Assembly: GCA_022711355.1 (NCBI GenBank)
Contig: JAKLFE010000008.1
Location: 41,455-105,454 of the forward strand
Direction: 5' to 3'
DNA: 64,000 nt
Source of the DNA: Spirochaetota bacterium
Lineage (GTDB): Bacteria > Spirochaetota > Spirochaetia > Treponematales > Rectinemataceae
The notes under the pieces are model-generated. The model searched no databases and was not told where the DNA came from. It worked only from the letters and a program-made list of their open reading frames with translations. The position numbers were made by a program, and so were the translations under genes. Below are positions 21,970 through 29,999 of the stretch, in pieces; position 1 is the first letter of the stretch, and each line of letters opens with the position of its first letter.

Positions 21970-22149
21970 ATGAAGAACGTTGATATGAAGTTGGACGGCG
22001 ACATCCTCACCATCGTCGTGGACATCGCCCAAGAATTCGGCCTCTCCCCCACCGGCAAGAGCCGCATCATCGCGACGACCGAGGGCAATGTATCCATCCC
22101 CGGCAGGAAGGCCGTCCGGATGGGACTGAACGTCTACAGCCGCCCCTGA
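21970..22149 (+). CDS. Small conserved-looking protein (59 aa)
   Basis: ATG at 21970 with GGAG 5 bases upstream, TGA at 22147. The protein reads as two halves: a charged first part with M-K-L-D-G-D-I-L-T-I-V-V-D-I, then E-F-G-L-S-P-T-G-K-S-R-I-I-A-T-T-E-G-N and a G-L-N-V-Y end. The alternating hydrophobic pattern suggests a small beta-rich fold. The composition and its own promoter argue for a real gene. I recall similar small hypothetical proteins from anaerobes but no function. Confidence 0.7.
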   Translation: MKNVDMKLDGDILTIVVDIAQEFGLSPTGKSRIIATTEGNVSIPGRKAVRMGLNVYSRP

Positions 22150-22199
22150 ATCCGCAGCCCGCGCAGGCCCGGCCCGGGATCGCCCGACGCGGGCGACGG

Positions 22200-22604
22200 C
22201 TAGACGAGGCCGATGAGCCTGAGCCCGAGGCCGATGGCGCCGAGCATGAGGAGGGCCTCGACCCGGCCAGCCCAGCGGTGGAGGCCCTTGCGCGAGGCGA
22301 TAGCCTCCTTGCCCGTAGCCTTGAAGATGGAGAGGCCGAGGACGGCCGCCGCCGCGGCGAGGCCGATCGCGAGGCCGCCCGCGATCCGGTGCGGCGCCCC
22401 CTCCGGGCTCTCGCCCGCCGTCTCGACCATGACGGCCGCGGCGGCCAGGCCGGAGGCGAGGGAAGCCAGGGCCGCGTAGATCAGGGCCTTGTGGGCCTTC
22501 ATCCACCACCTCCTCGCTTTGAGGCAGCGCGCCACGCAGATGGCGGAGAGCATGAGGAGGCAGGCGAGGGACATGAGGGAGAGGTGGAGGCGCAAAAGGC
22601 TCAT
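22200..22604 (-). CDS. Four-helix membrane protein, cytochrome b561-like (DUF4079-like)
   Basis: 134 residues, four hydrophobic segments. Histidines occur at the start of helix regions (L-R-L-H-L-S, K-A-H-K-A-L, P-H-R-I-A-G-G, G-L-H-R-W-A-G), placed as in two-heme b561-type proteins. It overlaps (ATGA) a secreted DOMON-domain gene; DOMON plus b561 is a known electron-transfer pairing. Heme binding is inferred. Confidence 0.6.
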   Translation of the reverse strand: MSLLRLHLSLMSLACLLMLSAICVARCLKARRWWMKAHKALIYAALASLASGLAAAAVMVETAGESPEGAPHRIAGGLAIGLAAAAAVLGLSIFKATGKEAIASRKGLHRWAGRVEALLMLGAIGLGLRLIGLV

Positions 22605-23158
22605 TTCGCGGCCTCGAAGCGGAGCTTGGCCGCGCCCGCCTTGGCGTGCTTGCTCGTGAACACGAGGTCCCGCCCCGTGGCCCAGATCAGCTTCATCTCG
22701 GCGCCGGGGACGATGACCTTGTCGAACTTGTCCTTGGTATCGAGGAGCCTCGTGCACTCGAAGACCACCCGGTCGCCCGAGCGGGAGCCGGCCCAGGCGA
22801 GGAGGTCGCCCCTGCCTCCCTGGTCGACGTCGGCGGGATGGGGGCCGAAGGTCCCCGTGCACCAGGCGTCGACGGCCTCGGTCTTGCCGCCTTCGGCGAC
22901 GAGGCCGAAGAGCATGTCCGACCTCGCCATGACCGCGCCGGGGTCGAAGCCCAGCGAAACCCAGCCCTTGCTCAGGGCCTCCATGGCCAGGTGGATGCGG
23001 TCGCCCTCGATCCGCCAGTGGAGGGTGAAGGTATCCTTCGCGAGGACCTGCGAGAAGGCGTATTCCGCGGGGCCGATCCTGCCGTCGATATCGACGGCCC
23101 AGGCGGCGAGGGAGGCGGAGGCCGCGAAGACGAGGATGGCGAGGCATCGGGTTTTCAT
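22601..23158 (-). CDS. Secreted DOMON-domain protein
   Basis: 185 residues with a signal peptide ending A-W-A. The mature part matches DOMON: W-V-S-L-G-F-D-P and M-A-R-S-D-M-L-F-G, where the Met could be an axial heme ligand, and a late D-L-V-F-T segment. DOMON domains bind heme or sugar outside the cell. It is coupled to the b561-like membrane gene, so the pair may move electrons across the membrane. The ATG at 23158 gives a clean signal peptide and lies where the predicted transcript would start. Confidence 0.75.
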   Translation of the reverse strand: MKTRCLAILVFAASASLAAWAVDIDGRIGPAEYAFSQVLAKDTFTLHWRIEGDRIHLAMEALSKGWVSLGFDPGAVMARSDMLFGLVAEGGKTEAVDAWCTGTFGPHPADVDQGGRGDLLAWAGSRSGDRVVFECTRLLDTKDKFDKVIVPGAEMKLIWATGRDLVFTSKHAKAGAAKLRFEAAK

Positions 23159-23164
23159 ACGACA

Positions 23165-23192
23165 ACTATAGCTTAAGCGCCGCCGGCCGCAA
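23165..23192 (-). promoter_or_regulatory. Candidate promoter of the DOMON/b561-like pair
   Basis: On the minus strand TTGCGG (23187-23192), a 16-bp spacer and TATAGT (23165-23170). The expected start falls at about 23158, the ATG itself, and no Shine-Dalgarno sequence is visible, so the transcript may be leaderless. Confidence 0.4.
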
Positions 23193-23304
23193 GCCACCCT
23201 CGCCGAGGGGCGTCGCCCCCGCCCGCCGCCCCTCGTCCCGGCCCGCCCGCGGGGGAGTATCGCCCGGCCCGGGCCCGCGCTATAGTCGCGGCAAAGGGGG
23301 GCGC

Positions 23305-24999
23305 ATGGCCAGGCTCTTCAAGGACGAGGTCACGCTCGCGATCGCGGGCCAGGCGGGACAGGGCATCCAGTCGATCGAGGCCATCGTGGGCCCCCTGGTC
23401 AAGCGCTCGGGCCGCCACTACCTTTCCGCCTCGGAGTTCATGTCCCGGGTCAGGGGCGGGGCCAACTCGACGGAGATCCGCGTCTCGAGTCGGCCCGTCT
23501 CGGCCTACCGCGAGGGCATCGACCTCCTCGTAGCCCTCCACGCCGAGGCCCTGCCCCGCCTGGGCAAGCGCATCTCCCCCGCCACCCTCGTGGTCGGGGA
23601 GGCGGAGAAGATCGGCTACCCCGGCATGATCGACGCCCCCTTCTCGAAGCTGGCGGCCGAGGCCGGGGGCGCCCTCTACGCCAGCACCGCGGCCGCGGGC
23701 TACCTCTGCGGCCTCCTCAGCCTTAAGGCCGAGGACTGCCTCGCCTACATCCGCGAGTTCTTCGCGCGCAAGGGTCCCGAGGCAGCCGAGCGCAACGCCG
23801 CGGCCATGCGCCTCGGCCACGCCGCTGGCGCCGCCGCGGGCGAGGGCGGCATCAGGATCGAGATAACCCCCGACGAGGGGGCGAAGGGCAACCTCCTGGT
23901 CTCCGGCTCCGACGCCGTCGCCCTCGGGGCCCTGGCCGGAGGCTGCGACTTCGTCTGCGGCTACCCCATGTCGCCGGCCACGGCCCTCCTCGAGAAGATG
24001 GCCGCCCTCTCGGAGAAATTCGACATCGCCGTGGAGCAGGTCGAGGACGAGGTCGGCGTCGTCAACATGGCCATCGGTGCCTGGTACGCCGGGGCCCGGG
24101 CCCTGGTGAGCACCTCCGGCGGGGGCTTCGCCCTCATGTGCGAGGGCCTGAGCCTGGCCGGCGCCGCCGAGAGCCCCCTCGTGATCCACCTCTGCCAGCG
24201 CCCCGGCCCCGCGACGGGCCTGCCCACCCGCACCGAGCAGGGGGACCTCAACCTGGCCCTCTACGCCGGCCACGGGGACTTCCCCCGCATCCTCCTGGCC
24301 CCCGGGAGCATGGCCGAGGGCTTCGAGCTCGGCCGCCTCGCCTTCGACCTCGCCGACCGCTACCAGCTTCCCGTCTTCATCCTCACCGACCAGTTCTTCG
24401 CCGACTCCGTCCAGGACTGCCCCGCCTTCGCCGGCCTCGATCGGGAGCCCGAGCGCTCCGTCGTGGAGACCGGCCCCGGCTACCGCCGCTACGTACTCAC
24501 CGAGGACGGCCGCTCCCCGCGGGGCATCCCGGGCTACGGCAAAGGCATGGTGCGGGCCGACAGCCACGAGCACGACGAGTCAGGCCACCTGAGCGAGGAC
24601 CTCGAGCTCCGCGCGCGGATGGTGGACAAGCGCCGCCGCAAGGGCGAGGCCGCCCGCGCGGCCGCCCTCCCTCCGCGGCTCTACGGCCCCGAGGACTACC
24701 GGACCCTCCTTTTGTGCTGGGGCTCGACCCTCGGGACCCTCCTCGAGGCCGCGGAGCGGCTCGGGCGGAAGGACCTCGCCGTCCTCCACTTCCCCTGGCT
24801 CTACCCCGTCCCCGACCAGGCCGGGGACTACCTCCGCCGGGCGCGGAAGCGCATCGACGTCGAGTGCTCCTCGCAGGCCCAGCTCGCGCAGCTCCTCCAC
24901 GGGGCCACAGGTTGCGCGATCGAGGAGAAAGTGCTCAAGTACGACGGCCTTCCCTTCGGGACCGAAGGCCTGGCCGCCGCCATCGAGCGGCTGCTGTAG
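23305..24999 (+). CDS. korA: 2-oxoacid:ferredoxin oxidoreductase, fused gamma-alpha subunit
   Basis: 564 residues. Residues 1-~190 are the gamma domain ([19 protein letters not shown]), and ~200-564 the alpha domain ([34 protein letters not shown]). With KorB, 13 bp downstream, it oxidatively decarboxylates a 2-oxoacid such as 2-oxoglutarate to the CoA ester and reduces ferredoxin. The exact substrate is not certain. Ribosome site AAAGGGGGG. Confidence 0.9.
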   Translation: MARLFKDEVTLAIAGQAGQGIQSIEAIVGPLVKRSGRHYLSASEFMSRVRGGANSTEIRVSSRPVSAYREGIDLLVALHAEALPRLGKRISPATLVVGEAEKIGYPGMIDAPFSKLAAEAGGALYASTAAAGYLCGLLSLKAEDCLAYIREFFARKGPEAAERNAAAMRLGHAAGAAAGEGGIRIEITPDEGAKGNLLVSGSDAVALGALAGGCDFVCGYPMSPATALLEKMAALSEKFDIAVEQVEDEVGVVNMAIGAWYAGARALVSTSGGGFALMCEGLSLAGAAESPLVIHLCQRPGPATGLPTRTEQGDLNLALYAGHGDFPRILLAPGSMAEGFELGRLAFDLADRYQLPVFILTDQFFADSVQDCPAFAGLDREPERSVVETGPGYRRYVLTEDGRSPRGIPGYGKGMVRADSHEHDESGHLSEDLELRARMVDKRRRKGEAARAAALPPRLYGPEDYRTLLLCWGSTLGTLLEAAERLGRKDLAVLHFPWLYPVPDQAGDYLRRARKRIDVECSSQAQLAQLLHGATGCAIEEKVLKYDGLPFGTEGLAAAIERLL

Positions 25000-25012
25000 A
25001 AAGGGGGAGGCC

Positions 25013-25870
25013 ATGACGAGCGCCTTCGACTACGAACAGAAGCTGGACATCGGCTGGTGCCCCGGCTGCGGGAACTTCGCCATCCGCCAGACCCTCATCG
25101 CCGCCCTGGACGAGCTCGGCCTCGAGCGCGAGAAGGTCGTCCTCGTCTCGGGCATCGGCCAGGCGGCCAAGATGCCCCAGTACCTCAACACGAGCTACCT
25201 CAACGGCCTCCACGGCAGGGCCCTCCCCGTGGCCGCGGCCGTCAAGGCCTGCAACCCCGAGCTCAGCGTCATCGCCGTGGGCGGGGACGGGGACATGTAC
25301 GGCGAGGGCGGCAACCACTTCATGCACGCCATCAGGCGCAACCCCGACATCGCCCTCTTCGTCCACGACAACATGGTCTACGGCCTCACCAAGGGCCAGG
25401 CCGCCCCCACCTCGCGGCCGGGCATGAAGACCCCCCTCCAGGTCGCGGGAGTCTACCAGAAGCCCCTGAACCCCCTGGCCCTCGCCATCTCCCTGGACGC
25501 GAGCTTCGTGGCCCGCTCCTTCTCCGGCGACCCGGAGCACCTGAAGGAGATGATGAAGAAGGCCATCCGCCACAAGGGCCTCGCCCTGGTGGACATCTTC
25601 CAGCCCTGCGTCTCCTTCAACAAGCTCAACAGCTTCGACTGGTTCAAGCGCAACAGCTACCGCCTGCCCGAGGACTACGATCCCCGCGACCGGGCCGCGG
25701 CCTTCGCGAAGGCCCTCGAGGAGGAGCCCTTCCCCCTCGGCGTCCTCTACGAGAGCGAGCGCCTAACCTTCGAGGAGGGCCTGGGCGTCTACGCCCGCGA
25801 TCCCCGGCCCCTCTACGAGCGCCGCCGCGATATGGCGAAGGTCCGCGAGGAGGTGCTGTCGAGGAGCTAG
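25013..25870 (+). CDS. korB: 2-oxoacid:ferredoxin oxidoreductase, beta subunit
   Basis: 285 residues. It has the cluster/thiamine segment G-W-C-P-G-C-G-N-F, the thiamine diphosphate motif [13 protein letters not shown], and [12 protein letters not shown]. Partner of the fused gamma-alpha subunit just upstream. The K-G-Q-A-A-P-T-S stretch is typical of KorB-type subunits. Confidence 0.92.
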   Translation: MTSAFDYEQKLDIGWCPGCGNFAIRQTLIAALDELGLEREKVVLVSGIGQAAKMPQYLNTSYLNGLHGRALPVAAAVKACNPELSVIAVGGDGDMYGEGGNHFMHAIRRNPDIALFVHDNMVYGLTKGQAAPTSRPGMKTPLQVAGVYQKPLNPLALAISLDASFVARSFSGDPEHLKEMMKKAIRHKGLALVDIFQPCVSFNKLNSFDWFKRNSYRLPEDYDPRDRAAAFAKALEEEPFPLGVLYESERLTFEEGLGVYARDPRPLYERRRDMAKVREEVLSRS

Positions 25871-25928
25871 GGGGACTAGGGGAGGAGGAGCTTGGATCGA
25901 ACGATGACATGCCCGGGAGACGAGGGCC

Positions 25929-26105
25929 TCAGGCCGACAAGCTCTTGAGGATCTTCCGGGCGAGCGGCTCCTTGATCTCGGCGTGCCGAGGGACCGCCTC
26001 GACGACACCCGTTCGGGGATTGATCCACAGGCAATGCGAGGCGCCTTCGCGCTTGAGGTAGCAGCCCGCCATCCGGAGCGCGCGCTCGAGATCTGTCCGC
26101 TTCAT
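25929..26105 (-). CDS. hicA: HicA-family toxin
   Basis: 58 residues, a double-stranded-RNA-binding-like fold typical of HicA mRNA interferases, with the G-x-S-H segment holding the catalytic His and a C-terminal H-A-E-I-K-E-P-L-A-R-K-I-L-K. It is encoded after its antitoxin and overlaps it by ATGA. HicA cleaves mRNA when free. Confidence 0.85.
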   Translation of the reverse strand: MKRTDLERALRMAGCYLKREGASHCLWINPRTGVVEAVPRHAEIKEPLARKILKSLSA

Positions 26106-26320
26106 CCTACCTGGATCGCCTCGCGGATCGCGCCGCTCGGGAGGCCGCGCAGCATATCCTCGCGCCGGTCCTCGAGGATGAGCTCTACGGCGGCGCGCAG
26201 GCTCTCCTTGGCTTCCGCCACGGTCTCGCCCTGGCCGTTGGCGCCGGGTATCTCGGGGCACATCGCCCAGTAGCCCCCCTCGGGGGCCGGCTCGATGATG
26301 GCGATGAATTCGGCTTTCAT
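26102..26320 (-). CDS. hicB: HicB-family antitoxin
   Basis: 72 residues with the HicB core F-x-A-I-I-E-P-A-P-E-G-G-Y-W-A-M-C-P-E-I-P-G, then G-E-T-V-A-E-A-K-E-S-L. It lacks a separate DNA-binding tail, so it is a short HicB. Antitoxin first, toxin second is the less common order. It neutralises HicA by binding it. Confidence 0.87.
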   Translation of the reverse strand: MKAEFIAIIEPAPEGGYWAMCPEIPGANGQGETVAEAKESLRAAVELILEDRREDMLRGLPSGAIREAIQVG

Positions 26321-26382
26321 GGCGCGTCCTCTCTACCGGATAGCATACTACCATCGCGGAAGCCGGTCCATCGCGCGGGGCC

Positions 26383-27018
26383 CTAGCGCACGAAGTTCGT
26401 CCTGACCTTGGCGGCCGCCGGCGGCTCGGGCAGGGAGGAGCGCGAGAGCTCGCGCATCTTGAGGAGCCAGGCCAGGTTCCCGGCCAGGACCTCGACGATC
26501 TGCAGGCCCTCGGCGTCGCCGGCGAGCTCGCCGGGCGAGGAGCCGTGGGCGATGTTCCAGTAGCTCGAGGTGGCCAGGAGCATCTCCGCGTAGGCCAGGT
26601 AGTGGTAGAGCCCGTCGAGGGCGGCCGAGCCGCCGGAGCGGCGGAGGACGACCAGGGCGGCCCCCGCCTTGTGCCGGAACAGGCCCCCGTTGGCCCCCGC
26701 CACGACGAAGGCCCGGTCGAGGAAGCACTTCATCGCCCCGGCCAGCCCCGAGTAGTGGACCGGCGAGGCGAGGACGATGCCGTCGGCCGCGGCCATCCTG
26801 GCCACCGCCCCGTTCACGGGGTCGTCGTCGAAGACGCACTTTCCGTCCTTGCGCCGCCCGCACTCCCCGCAGCTTAGGCAGCCGCGGATCCGCTCCTGGC
26901 CCACCTGGATGATCTCGAAGCCGATCCCCTCGGCGCCGAGGCGCGCGCCCATGAGCTCGAGGGCCGCGTTGGTGTTGCCCCGGGCCCGGGGGCTGCCGTT
27001 GATCGCGATGACCTGCAT
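26383..27018 (-). CDS. NAD(P)H-dependent FMN reductase / flavodoxin-like protein with Cys-rich insert
   Basis: 211 residues. The flavodoxin-fold start I-N-G-S-P-R-A-R-G-N-T-N binds FMN phosphate, and A-D-G-I-V-L-A-S-P-V-H-Y-S-G follows the second strand. A C-L-S-C-G-E-C insert before a second Cys (K-C-V-F-D-D-D) is the iron-sulfur flavoprotein-type pattern; a 4Fe-4S cluster is plausible. Likely an electron carrier or redox protein of anaerobic metabolism. Start chosen at the ATG that begins the fold; the longer frame adds only a basic leader. Confidence 0.82.
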   Translation of the reverse strand: MQVIAINGSPRARGNTNAALELMGARLGAEGIGFEIIQVGQERIRGCLSCGECGRRKDGKCVFDDDPVNGAVARMAAADGIVLASPVHYSGLAGAMKCFLDRAFVVAGANGGLFRHKAGAALVVLRRSGGSAALDGLYHYLAYAEMLLATSSYWNIAHGSSPGELAGDAEGLQIVEVLAGNLAWLLKMRELSRSSLPEPPAAAKVRTNFVR

Positions 27019-27107
27019 GACGTTACCTCTCGGGATGGGAGCATAGCACGGGAGGCGCGAGGGCGGCGAGGAGCCGAGCCTCGTCCGCATCGAGCGGCCC
27101 GCGCCGA

Positions 27108-27141
27108 CAAAGCGGCCGCCCCCTTGCCCGGGGGCGGCCGC
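27108..27141 (-). terminator. Terminator hairpin of the helical protein gene
   Basis: Perfect 12-bp stem (27112-27123 with 27130-27141) with a 6-base loop, followed on the minus strand by TTTGTC. The T tract is short, so moderate strength. Confidence 0.6.
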
Positions 27142-27164
27142 GGCTCATTCCCTCCGGCCCGAGC

Positions 27165-27860
27165 CTAGGCCTTGGCCGCCGCCTGGGGCGCGGCCTTCTT
27201 CCTCCGCCCCGCCGGGACCGAGGCAAGGCCGAGCTTCTCGAGCTCCTCGCGGGAGCCGTAGAAGGCCACCTTGCAGATGGCGCGCAGGTCGCTCACCCAG
27301 GCGTCGAGGGTCCGGAGCTTGGCGTTGCGCTCCACCGTGGCCGCCTGGGCCTCCCCCGACTCCTTGGCCTTGGCCAGGAGCTTGGCCCGCAGGGCCTCGA
27401 GGAGCTCGGACTCGGCGCGGAGCTTGGCCGCGTCGTAGCCGAAGCGCCGCATCTTGGCCGCGAGCTTGGGATCGGCCAGGAGGTTGGCGTAGAAGGTGGC
27501 CGCCTGGTCGATCTGGCCCGCGGCGCTCTGCTTGCGCGGGCCGTAGAGCTTGAGGGAGCCCGAGGCCAGGGCGTCCTCGGAGAAGGCCACCCGCGCCACC
27601 TTGAGCGAGCGCATGTAGACCGCCTCGAACGCGGCCCGCGAGCGCTCGGAATCGGCGATGGCCTCGCGCTGCTCGCCGTACTCCTTGACCTGGCGCCGCA
27701 CCAGGGCCTCGGCCTCGGCCCGGAGACGCTCGCCCTCGGCCAGGCGGGCCTCGTCGTAGCCGTAGCCGGCCAGGACCGCCGAGATCTCGGGCAGGGAACG
27801 GGCGTTCTCGATGAGGATCCGCGACGACTCGATGAAGGATGCGATGGAAGCGATGCTCAT
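27165..27860 (-). CDS. Helical protein of unknown function with basic C-terminal tail
   Basis: 231 residues, GGAGG 5 bases before the ATG at 27860. It is almost wholly helical and charged, with two similar segments (L-A-G-Y-G-Y-D-E-A-R-L and M-R-R-F-G-Y-D-A-A-K-L), suggesting an internal duplication, and ends in R-R-K-K-A-A-P-Q-A-A-A-K-A. I do not recognise a named family. The frame stays open upstream through the 21-bp repeat region to 28328, but the internal start with its ribosome site is more likely. Confidence 0.7.
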   Translation of the reverse strand: MSIASIASFIESSRILIENARSLPEISAVLAGYGYDEARLAEGERLRAEAEALVRRQVKEYGEQREAIADSERSRAAFEAVYMRSLKVARVAFSEDALASGSLKLYGPRKQSAAGQIDQAATFYANLLADPKLAAKMRRFGYDAAKLRAESELLEALRAKLLAKAKESGEAQAATVERNAKLRTLDAWVSDLRAICKVAFYGSREELEKLGLASVPAGRRKKAAPQAAAKA

Positions 27861-28050
27861 TATTACCTCCCGCGTTCTTTGAAATGCGCTAAGCCCGCCG
27901 CCCGGCGCCCGAAGGGCAGCGCGAAGCGGCGGAACCGCCCGCGAAACTCCCCGAAGGGCGCCCCGGCGCCCCGCTCGGGCGGCCGTGGAGCCTTTTCCGC
28001 TGAGCTCGAGCCGGATTCCGGCGACCTGGCAGATCTCGCCGGAGACCTGC

Positions 28051-28239
28051 GAGCGCTCTCGCGCGGCCCGCGGGCGTTTTCGCGCGGCCCGCTGCCGCTT
28101 TTTCGCGGCCCGCGGCCGTTTTCCCGCGCCCGGCGAGCGCGTACCCGCGCGCTGCGCCCCTTCCTCGGCGAGCTTCGTCCCTTCTCTCGCGGGCTTCCTC
28201 CCCGTTCCCGCGGCCTTCGTCCGGTTTCCGCTCTCCCTC
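28051..28239. repeat. 21-bp minisatellite (nine degenerate units) in a 774-bp gap
   Basis: Nine consecutive 21-base units start at 28051; units two and three share most of TTTTCGCGCGGCCCGC. On the minus strand this reads as a basic heptapeptide repeat (R-A-A-x-K-R-x) open in frame with the gene at 27165-27860. Whether it is translated is uncertain. The rest of 27861-28634 shows no convincing gene, only a possible -10 (TATACT, 28588-28593) before the nuclease. Confidence 0.65.
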
Positions 28240-28634
28240 AGCCACGGCGGCATGGCCTTCGGCCATAGTTCGCGGCGATGCGTATAGTGAAGCGGCATGT
28301 ATGACCGCCTGTCAAGTTTTATTAACAATTCCGGACCCTATGCGAATCCCTTCAGAGCCATGAAGGCGGCTGCGGTTTCCTTTCGATCAGCATAGCGACC
28401 GTCCTAATCAACCCTGCTGCTCTCCGTCATCATGAACGCCTACCCCCGCAAGCTCGAGCCCAGGATGAACGAGATGGAAGGCCTGGCCGTCGTCAACCTC
28501 CCCATGGCAACCGGCAGCGCGTCTTCGCGGGGCGCGGCAAGGGCCGGGACCGGGCGAGGCGATTGCCGCCGAATCGATTCCTCGGTGTATACTATCGTGC
28601 GGCCTGGCAGCCGCAGAGTGCGCAAGGAGCCTAC

Positions 28635-29984
28635 ATGTTCGGCGAAGAGCAGCAGAGGAAGATCCTCGACATCTGGCGCGACTATTCTCGATCGGACAAG
28701 ACCATCATCGACGCGAAGGGGAACGCGGTTCCCGACATCGATTCGCAGCGCGAAGAGGCACTGCCGGCTCTTAGGGGACTGCTGAACGACTTCCTGGGCG
28801 GAAGCATGGAGATCGGGAGCTTCAAGTCCTCGATCGACAGCTTCAACAAGCGCAATAACCTATGGGGATTCACGGCGACCAAGGGCCAGATGTTCTTCAA
28901 CCAGCTGGCCAAGGCGGGAGCGAGCGATTTAGCCGCCCTCGTCGGCATCCTGAAATCGGCTCTCGCCCTGCCTCAGGGCCTCGATGGGGCTCTCGCTAAG
29001 GTCGAGGAGCTCGCGGCGTACTGCAAAGTCCATTTTGACAAAGCCGCGGACAAAAGGACCGCGCCCAATCCCGGATCGGTCTGCTACTTCCTCTCCTATT
29101 TCTGGCAGGTCCAGGATCGGCTCGCCTGGCCGATCATGTACAGCTCCCTCATCGAAGCCCTCGACGCGCTCGGCGTCTGGGAGCCTTCCGAAAGCCCTCG
29201 GGCCGACTATGAGCGCTTCTATCGCGTCAACGCGGATATCGAGGAGCTGATCGGATCGGGCGGCGGCGCCAAACCGAGCCACTGGGAGATCGAGCACGCC
29301 TTCTGGCGCTTCATACGGCGGCCGGGCGCCTCGACGCGGCCGAGCCAGCCCAGGCAGGGGCGAGGGCAGGCGCCGGCTCCCGAAGCCGCTCCGGTCAGGC
29401 CGACGCCGGCCGAAGGGTCGATCGTCCTCGCCGACTACCTCATTCCCAGGATCGCCGGGCTCGTGGAGCTCGGGGCCGATACCGAGAACAGCGGCGCGAG
29501 GAAGGGCTACATCTTCGAGCAGATGACCGCCGAGGCCTTCCAGCTCCTCGACTTCGAGACGACGAGCCTCGGCCAGGGCAGGGGACGCAATCCCGACTTC
29601 ATCGCGAGGAGCCGGGAGGAGAGCAGCGCCTTCATCGTCGACGCCAAGGCCTACAGCGAAGGCTACAGCCTGGGACGGGACGACCGCGCCATGCGCGAGT
29701 ACATCGCCACCCACTGCCCGCGGCTCAGAAGCGACGGCTACAAGAAGGTCGGCTTCATCGTCGTCAGCAACTCCTTCAAGGACGACCTGGAGGATCTCGC
29801 CGTCGAGCTGACCTGGGAGACCGACATCAAGCGCTTCATACTCTTGGAAACCGAGGCGCTCCTCTATCTCCTGGCCTACAAGACGAGGAATCGCCTGAGG
29901 GCGAGCGACATCATCGCCTTCCTCGTGTCCATGACCAATCCGATCGGCAAGGCCGATATCATCGGGAAGTTCGACGACTGGTGA
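28635..29984 (+). CDS. Restriction-like endonuclease with FokI-type cleavage domain
   Basis: 449 residues, AAGGAG 5 bases before the ATG. Residues ~315-449 resemble the FokI cleavage domain: N-P-D-F-I-A with Asp321, then V-D-A-K-A-Y-S with Asp336 and Lys338 (the PD-D-x-K catalytic set), S-E-G-Y-S-L-G, a late F-I-V-V-S-N-S-F-K strand and a following I-L-L-E-T-E-A-L-L helix. Residues 1-~110 form an unassigned domain (F-L-G-G-S-M-E-I-G-S-F-K, N-N-L-W-G-F) that I associate with N-termini of some defence ATPases. No own methyltransferase is adjacent. It is convergent with hsdS, 15 bp apart. Less GC-biased codons than the core genome. Confidence 0.78.
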   Translation: MFGEEQQRKILDIWRDYSRSDKTIIDAKGNAVPDIDSQREEALPALRGLLNDFLGGSMEIGSFKSSIDSFNKRNNLWGFTATKGQMFFNQLAKAGASDLAALVGILKSALALPQGLDGALAKVEELAAYCKVHFDKAADKRTAPNPGSVCYFLSYFWQVQDRLAWPIMYSSLIEALDALGVWEPSESPRADYERFYRVNADIEELIGSGGGAKPSHWEIEHAFWRFIRRPGASTRPSQPRQGRGQAPAPEAAPVRPTPAEGSIVLADYLIPRIAGLVELGADTENSGARKGYIFEQMTAEAFQLLDFETTSLGQGRGRNPDFIARSREESSAFIVDAKAYSEGYSLGRDDRAMREYIATHCPRLRSDGYKKVGFIVVSNSFKDDLEDLAVELTWETDIKRFILLETEALLYLLAYKTRNRLRASDIIAFLVSMTNPIGKADIIGKFDDW

Positions 29985-29999
29985 GACGAGGGGCGCGCG

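Noticed and set aside
28051..28239. CRISPR-like array at the 21-bp repeats
   Set aside because: Degenerate, contiguous units without spacers and no cas genes nearby.
27861..28328. Coding N-terminal extension of the helical protein
   Set aside because: Open frame only; composition is repeat-driven and an internal start with a good ribosome site exists. Kept as a question in the findings.
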